The position numbers and the translations under genes were made by a program. The notes beneath the pieces were generated by a model that was given only the letters and a program-made list of their open reading frames with translations, had not been told where the DNA came from and did no database searches. This document shows positions 6,002 through 9,071 of a stretch of DNA of 9,071 nt, piece after piece. Within the stretch, counting starts at the first letter, position 1, and each line of letters opens with the position of its first letter. Source of the DNA: Candidatus Equimonas enterica (GTDB lineage: Bacteria > Bacteroidota > Bacteroidia > Bacteroidales > Bacteroidaceae); NCBI GenBank assembly GCA_018066225.1, contig JAGHRU010000030.1, positions 1 through 9,071 of the forward strand, given 5' to 3'.

Positions 6002-7207
6002 TTATTTCACCCGATGATATTCCACCGCGAGGCCGCCTTCGGCAGTCTCGCGGTATAGTGATGGTATGTCCCGCCCCGTTTGCTTCATCACCGCTACGGC
6101 TTGGTCGTAACTGATGCGGTGTATGCCTTCGGCAAACGTGGCGTAGATGTTGCAGTCCAACGCACGCGCTGCCGCATGCGCATTGCGCTCGATGCAAGGC
6201 ACTTGCACCAAGCCGCAAACCGGATCGCAGGTCATGCCGAAATGATGCTCCAAGCCCATTTCTGCCGCATACTCTATGGCGCGCAGTCCGCCACCGAAGG
6301 TGTAACTCGCCGCTGCCGCTGCCATGGCACAGGCCACGCCGACCTCTGCTTGACACCCCGCCTCGGCACCACTGATGCTGCCGCAAGTCTTGGCGATATT
6401 GCCCACGAGCCCAGCCACCGCCAAGGCGTGGAGCAAACGCTTCTTGCTGATGTCGCGCGTCTTATAGATATGGTAGAGCACTGCTGGCAACACGCCACAA
6501 CTGCCGCACGTTGGCGCAGTGACGATGCGACCACCCGTAGCGTTCTCCTCACTCACGGCAAGCGCGTAAGCAAACACCAGCCCACGCGACTGCAAGTTAG
6601 GGCTGAAACCTGTGGCTTTGATGTAGTAACGCGGTGCTTTTCGGCGCAGATGGAGTCCGCCGGGCAGCACACCTTCCGTGTCGAGTCCACGCTCTATGCT
6701 CGCCGCCATCACCTCCCAGACCTCTTCGAGATACGTCCATATCTCAGGACCTTCGCACTGCTCGACATACTCCCAGTAGGATTTGCCACGCTCCTCACAC
6801 CACTCCATGATGTCCATGATATGGTTGAGGGGATACACATCGGGCGTTTCACTCTCTGTCCTGCCAGCCTCTGCGAGCGCACCGCCGCCGATGCTAAACA
6901 CCTCCCAAGCATCACGCGACTGGCCATCTGCGTCGATGACTTCAAAGCGCATACCATTGGGATGAAACGGCAAGGCCTCATCGGGCTTCCACACCAGGCA
7001 GGTGCGCTCCCGACCCAGCACTTCATAAATGGCTTCATCCGTCAAGTGACCCTTACCCGTAGCGGCGAGTGAAGCAAAGAGCGTCACACGAAATTGAGAC
7101 GCATCGGGATGACGATCGAGATAGGCGCGTGCGGCACGACGCGGCCCCATCGTGTGCGACGAAGACGGGCCGTGGCCGATGCGAAACAGTTCACGTAAAG
7201 ATTGCAT
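6002..7207 (-). CDS. sdaA: L-serine ammonia-lyase (L-serine dehydratase), iron-sulfur, single-chain
   Basis: A 401-residue cytosolic enzyme that deaminates L-serine to pyruvate and ammonia using a 4Fe-4S cluster. The beta (residues 1-150) and alpha (about 190-401) parts are fused in one chain of the usual length. Recognisable motifs are FRIGHGPSSSHTMGPRRAA at 8-26, VTAPTCGSCGVLPAV at 229-243, SGAEAGCQAEVGVACAMAAA at 279-298, and MTCDPVCGLVQVPCIERNA at 325-343. By family comparison, Cys285, Cys327 and Cys338 are the likely cluster ligands. The CGSCG form of the second motif (NGACG in E. coli) is usual in Bacteroides relatives. I chose the ATG at 7207 because MQSLRELFRIG is the family N-terminus; a longer frame from 7264 would run through the hairpin and T-tract upstream. 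It lies downstream of valS on the same strand and converges on the lipoprotein gene. Confidence 0.96.
   Translation of the reverse strand: MQSLRELFRIGHGPSSSHTMGPRRAARAYLDRHPDASQFRVTLFASLAATGKGHLTDEAIYEVLGRERTCLVWKPDEALPFHPNGMRFEVIDADGQSRDAWEVFSIGGGALAEAGRTESETPDVYPLNHIMDIMEWCEERGKSYWEYVEQCEGPEIWTYLEEVWEVMAASIERGLDTEGVLPGGLHLRRKAPRYYIKATGFSPNLQSRGLVFAYALAVSEENATGGRIVTAPTCGSCGVLPAVLYHIYKTRDISKKRLLHALAVAGLVGNIAKTCGSISGAEAGCQAEVGVACAMAAAAASYTFGGGLRAIEYAAEMGLEHHFGMTCDPVCGLVQVPCIERNAHAAARALDCNIYATFAEGIHRISYDQAVAVMKQTGRDIPSLYRETAEGGLAVEYHRVK
6024..6054 (+). other. Stable hairpin within the sdaA 3' end, possible terminator for the lipoprotein mRNA
   Basis: ACCGCGAG at 6024-6031 pairs perfectly with CTCGCGGT at 6047-6054, and the loop holds a nested GCCG-CCTT-CGGC hairpin. 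It begins 31 bases after the lipoprotein stop codon. There is no T-tract after it on the plus strand, and the bases also encode conserved C-terminal residues of SdaA, so the structure may be incidental. Confidence 0.3.
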
Positions 7208-7225
7208 AATAAATTGGTGAAAGAC

Positions 7226-7283
7226 AAAAAATGCTGCGCAGCACAGTCTTTTGCTGTGACGCAAAGCGACAATGCTGCGCAGC
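7226..7283 (-). terminator. Composite hairpin with T-tract between valS and sdaA
   Basis: On the minus strand, 7283-7273 (GCTGCGCAGCA) can pair over 11 bp with 7243-7233 (TGCTGCGCAGC), closing a 29-base loop that itself holds CACAG/CTGTG complementarity (7242-7246 with 7254-7258). The stem is followed after one base by six T residues (7231-7226). This fits an intrinsic terminator for valS, ending about 50 bases past its stop codon. It also lies only 19-25 bases upstream of the sdaA start, so it could act as an attenuator for sdaA. Each arm is itself a palindrome, so each could also fold alone or bind a dimeric protein. Confidence 0.6.
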
Positions 7284-7333
7284 GTAAGAATAGATTATTG
7301 ATAACGTGTCCGCCGTCGGCACACGACGCGGCA

Positions 7334-9071
7334 CTATTGCAACTTCTCCCTGAGCGCGGTTATCTTGGTCAGCGTATCTGCCTCCTTCTTGCGTTCAAGC
7401 GCCACGACAGCCTCGGGCGCGTTCTGCACAAAGCGTTCGTTGGAGAGTTTCTTTTGGATAGAAGCGAGGAAACGCTCCAGGTGCTCCAATTCGGCGCGTG
7501 CTGCCGCTTTTTCGGCCTCTACATCGACGACATCGCCAAGATAAATGGCGTATTGCTGCGTCCCGACCAGGAAGGTGGTGTAGCCTGCGCCCTCTACCTT
7601 ATCTGCCATCTCGATGGCATCGACATTGGCCATCTTGCTGACGAGGCAGTCGTAGTCGGGTGCTAAATTTTCGCCCACGATGGTGAGCGGCAAAGCCTTA
7701 CGCGGCGACAGTCCCTTATGGGCACGGGCTGCGCGGATGCCCGACACCACGCCCTTCACACGCTCCACGGTCTGGATGATGTGCGCGGCGGCTTCCGCAG
7801 ATGGTGGCGTAGCAGTCAGGGGCTGCAACTTATCAACCGAAAGACTCTCGCCATCCTTGCGCGGTGCAAGGTTTTGCCACAACTCTTCAGTGATGAAAGG
7901 CATGAAGGGATGCAAGAGATGCAAGAGATGGTCGAAGAGGCGGAGCGTAGCGGCATAGGTCTTGCCGTCAATGGGCTGCTGATAAGCAGGCTTGACCATC
8001 TCGAGATACCAAGAAGAGAACTCGTCCCAGAAGAGGCGATAGACCTCCATCAGCGCCTCCGAGATGCGATACTTGGAGAAGAGATCGGCTATCTCGGCTG
8101 TGCTACGCTCGAGCACCGCCTCAAACCACGCTACGGCAAGGCGTGCCGTCTCGGGCTGTTCGAGGCCTTCATCGACCTGCCAGCCACCGACGAGACGGAA
8201 GGCATTCCATATCTTGTTGCAGAAGTTACGTCCCTGCTCACAGAGGCTCTCGTCGAAGAGAATGTCGTTGCCCGCAGGCGCAGAAAGCATCATGCCCATA
8301 CGCACACCGTCGGCACCATACTGCTCAATAAGCCCAAGCGGATCGGGCGAATTGCCCAGCGACTTCGACATCTTGCGACCGAGTTTGTCACGCACGATAC
8401 CCGTGAAATAGACATTGCGGAAGGGCACATCGTGCATGTATTCCTCACCAGCCATTATCATACGCGCCACCCAGAAGAAGATGATGTCGGGGGCTGTCAC
8501 GAGGTCGGCCGTGGGATAGTAGTAGTTGATTTCGTCGTTATCGGGCGTGTTGATGCCGTCGAAGAGCGAGACAGGCCACAGCCACGAGGAGAACCATGTG
8601 TCGAGTGCGTCTTCATCGGGACGCAGGTCGTCGAGCGTAAGATGCTCATAACCAGCCATCTTATGCGCCTCTGTCAAAGCCTCCTCGGGCGTCAGCGCTA
8701 CGACGAACTCCTCTTCTTCGCCCTCAGCCGTGGGCAGGAAATAAGCCGGGATACGGTGTCCCCACCACAGTTGGCGCGAGATGCACCAGTCCTGTATGTT
8801 CTCCAGCCAAGCACGATAGGTGCTGACGCACTTCTGCGGGTGGAACTTTATCTTACCCTCCAACACGGGTGGCAGCGCGATGTCTGCAAAGTGCTGCATC
8901 GAGAGGAACCACTGACGGCAAAGACGCGGCTCGACAGCCGTATCGCTGTTGCGCTCACTATATCCCACCTTGTTGGTATAGTCTTCTTCCTTTTCCAGGA
9001 GACCAGCTGCACGCAGGTCGGCCACGATGCGCTCACGCACCTCGAAGCGATCCATACCGACATACCTACCC
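7334..9071 (-). CDS. valS: Valine--tRNA ligase, C-terminal part (5' end beyond the window)
   Basis: This is the C-terminal two thirds or so of valyl-tRNA synthetase, the class I enzyme that charges tRNA-Val in the cytosol. The frame stays open to the window edge (GRYVG before MDRFEV), so the ATG at 9055 is internal; the HIGH motif and most of the editing domain lie outside. Counting from that internal Met, visible landmarks are RQWFLSMQHFA (47-57), the end of the editing insertion and return to the catalytic core, DWCISRQLWWGHRIPAYF (89-106), DTWFSSWLWP (152-161), PDIIFFWVARMIMAG (189-203) and the ATP-binding KMSKS loop at 228-232 in GRKMSKSLGN. The anticodon-binding helical domain follows, and the last 70 residues form the coiled-coil arm typical of ValS (AEKAAARAELEHLERFL to ITALREKLQ). 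sdaA follows 126 bp downstream on the same strand, with a hairpin between. Nothing looks broken. Confidence 0.97.
   Translation of the reverse strand, partial: GRYVGMDRFEVRERIVADLRAAGLLEKEEDYTNKVGYSERNSDTAVEPRLCRQWFLSMQHFADIALPPVLEGKIKFHPQKCVSTYRAWLENIQDWCISRQLWWGHRIPAYFLPTAEGEEEEFVVALTPEEALTEAHKMAGYEHLTLDDLRPDEDALDTWFSSWLWPVSLFDGINTPDNDEINYYYPTADLVTAPDIIFFWVARMIMAGEEYMHDVPFRNVYFTGIVRDKLGRKMSKSLGNSPDPLGLIEQYGADGVRMGMMLSAPAGNDILFDESLCEQGRNFCNKIWNAFRLVGGWQVDEGLEQPETARLAVAWFEAVLERSTAEIADLFSKYRISEALMEVYRLFWDEFSSWYLEMVKPAYQQPIDGKTYAATLRLFDHLLHLLHPFMPFITEELWQNLAPRKDGESLSVDKLQPLTATPPSAEAAAHIIQTVERVKGVVSGIRAARAHKGLSPRKALPLTIVGENLAPDYDCLVSKMANVDAIEMADKVEGAGYTTFLVGTQQYAIYLGDVVDVEAEKAAARAELEHLERFLASIQKKLSNERFVQNAPEAVVALERKKEADTLTKITALREKLQ

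Noticed and set aside
6080..7072. 330-codon plus-strand frame opposite sdaA
   Set aside because: SdaA is unmistakable on the minus strand over the same bases; the opposite frame has no coherent domain.
7208..7264. Longer sdaA start at 7264
   Set aside because: The extra 19 residues lie over the hairpin and T-tract and precede the normal family N-terminus MQSLRELFRIG.
7305..7327. Second hairpin just after valS (GTGT..ACAC with inner CCG..CGG)
   Set aside because: The pairing is interrupted by a bulge and no T-tract follows on the minus strand, so it is not supported as a terminator.

Overview
The window looks like chromosomal DNA from a fairly GC-rich member of the Bacteroidales, perhaps Prevotellaceae-like. 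The clues are a TamL-type Omp85 protein, a DUF4491 membrane protein, a one-chain iron-sulfur L-serine dehydratase with the Bacteroides-type CGSCG motif, a lipoprotein with an acidic stretch after the lipid cysteine, and promoter boxes of the Bacteroidetes type (TAnnTTTG). Genus-level placement is inference.

Layout. (1) 2-2510, plus strand: the 3' end of an Omp85/TamL-like outer-membrane protein gene, then a small DUF4491 membrane protein, then a LuxR-type regulator with a degenerate receiver domain. Spacing is 21 bp and then an 8-bp overlap, so this is probably one operon. (2) 2511-2789: a strong hairpin terminator oriented for minus-strand transcription, then a 195-bp MITE-like element with 19-bp perfect terminal inverted repeats and TTAA flanks. 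(3) 2786-5182, minus strand: a complete TonB-dependent receptor whose stop codon lies in the TTAA next to the element. (4) 5183-5474: a divergent regulatory region with a good Bacteroidetes promoter for the receptor and four copies of a 10-bp palindromic motif at exactly 22-bp spacing. (5) 5475-5993, plus strand: a small lipoprotein of unknown function. (6) 6002-7207, minus strand: sdaA, convergent with the lipoprotein gene, only 8 bp apart. (7) 7208-7333: a composite hairpin with a T-tract between valS and sdaA. (8) 7334-9071, minus strand: the C-terminal two thirds or so of valS, running off the window.

How the genes fit together. valS and sdaA are housekeeping and catabolic genes, and the Omp85 cluster belongs to envelope assembly. 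The receptor and the divergent lipoprotein share a regulatory region and may form a small uptake module of unknown substrate. I see no defence system, CRISPR array, phage or conjugative genes. The most notable non-coding structures are the element at the receptor stop codon and the 22-bp iterated operator-like array.
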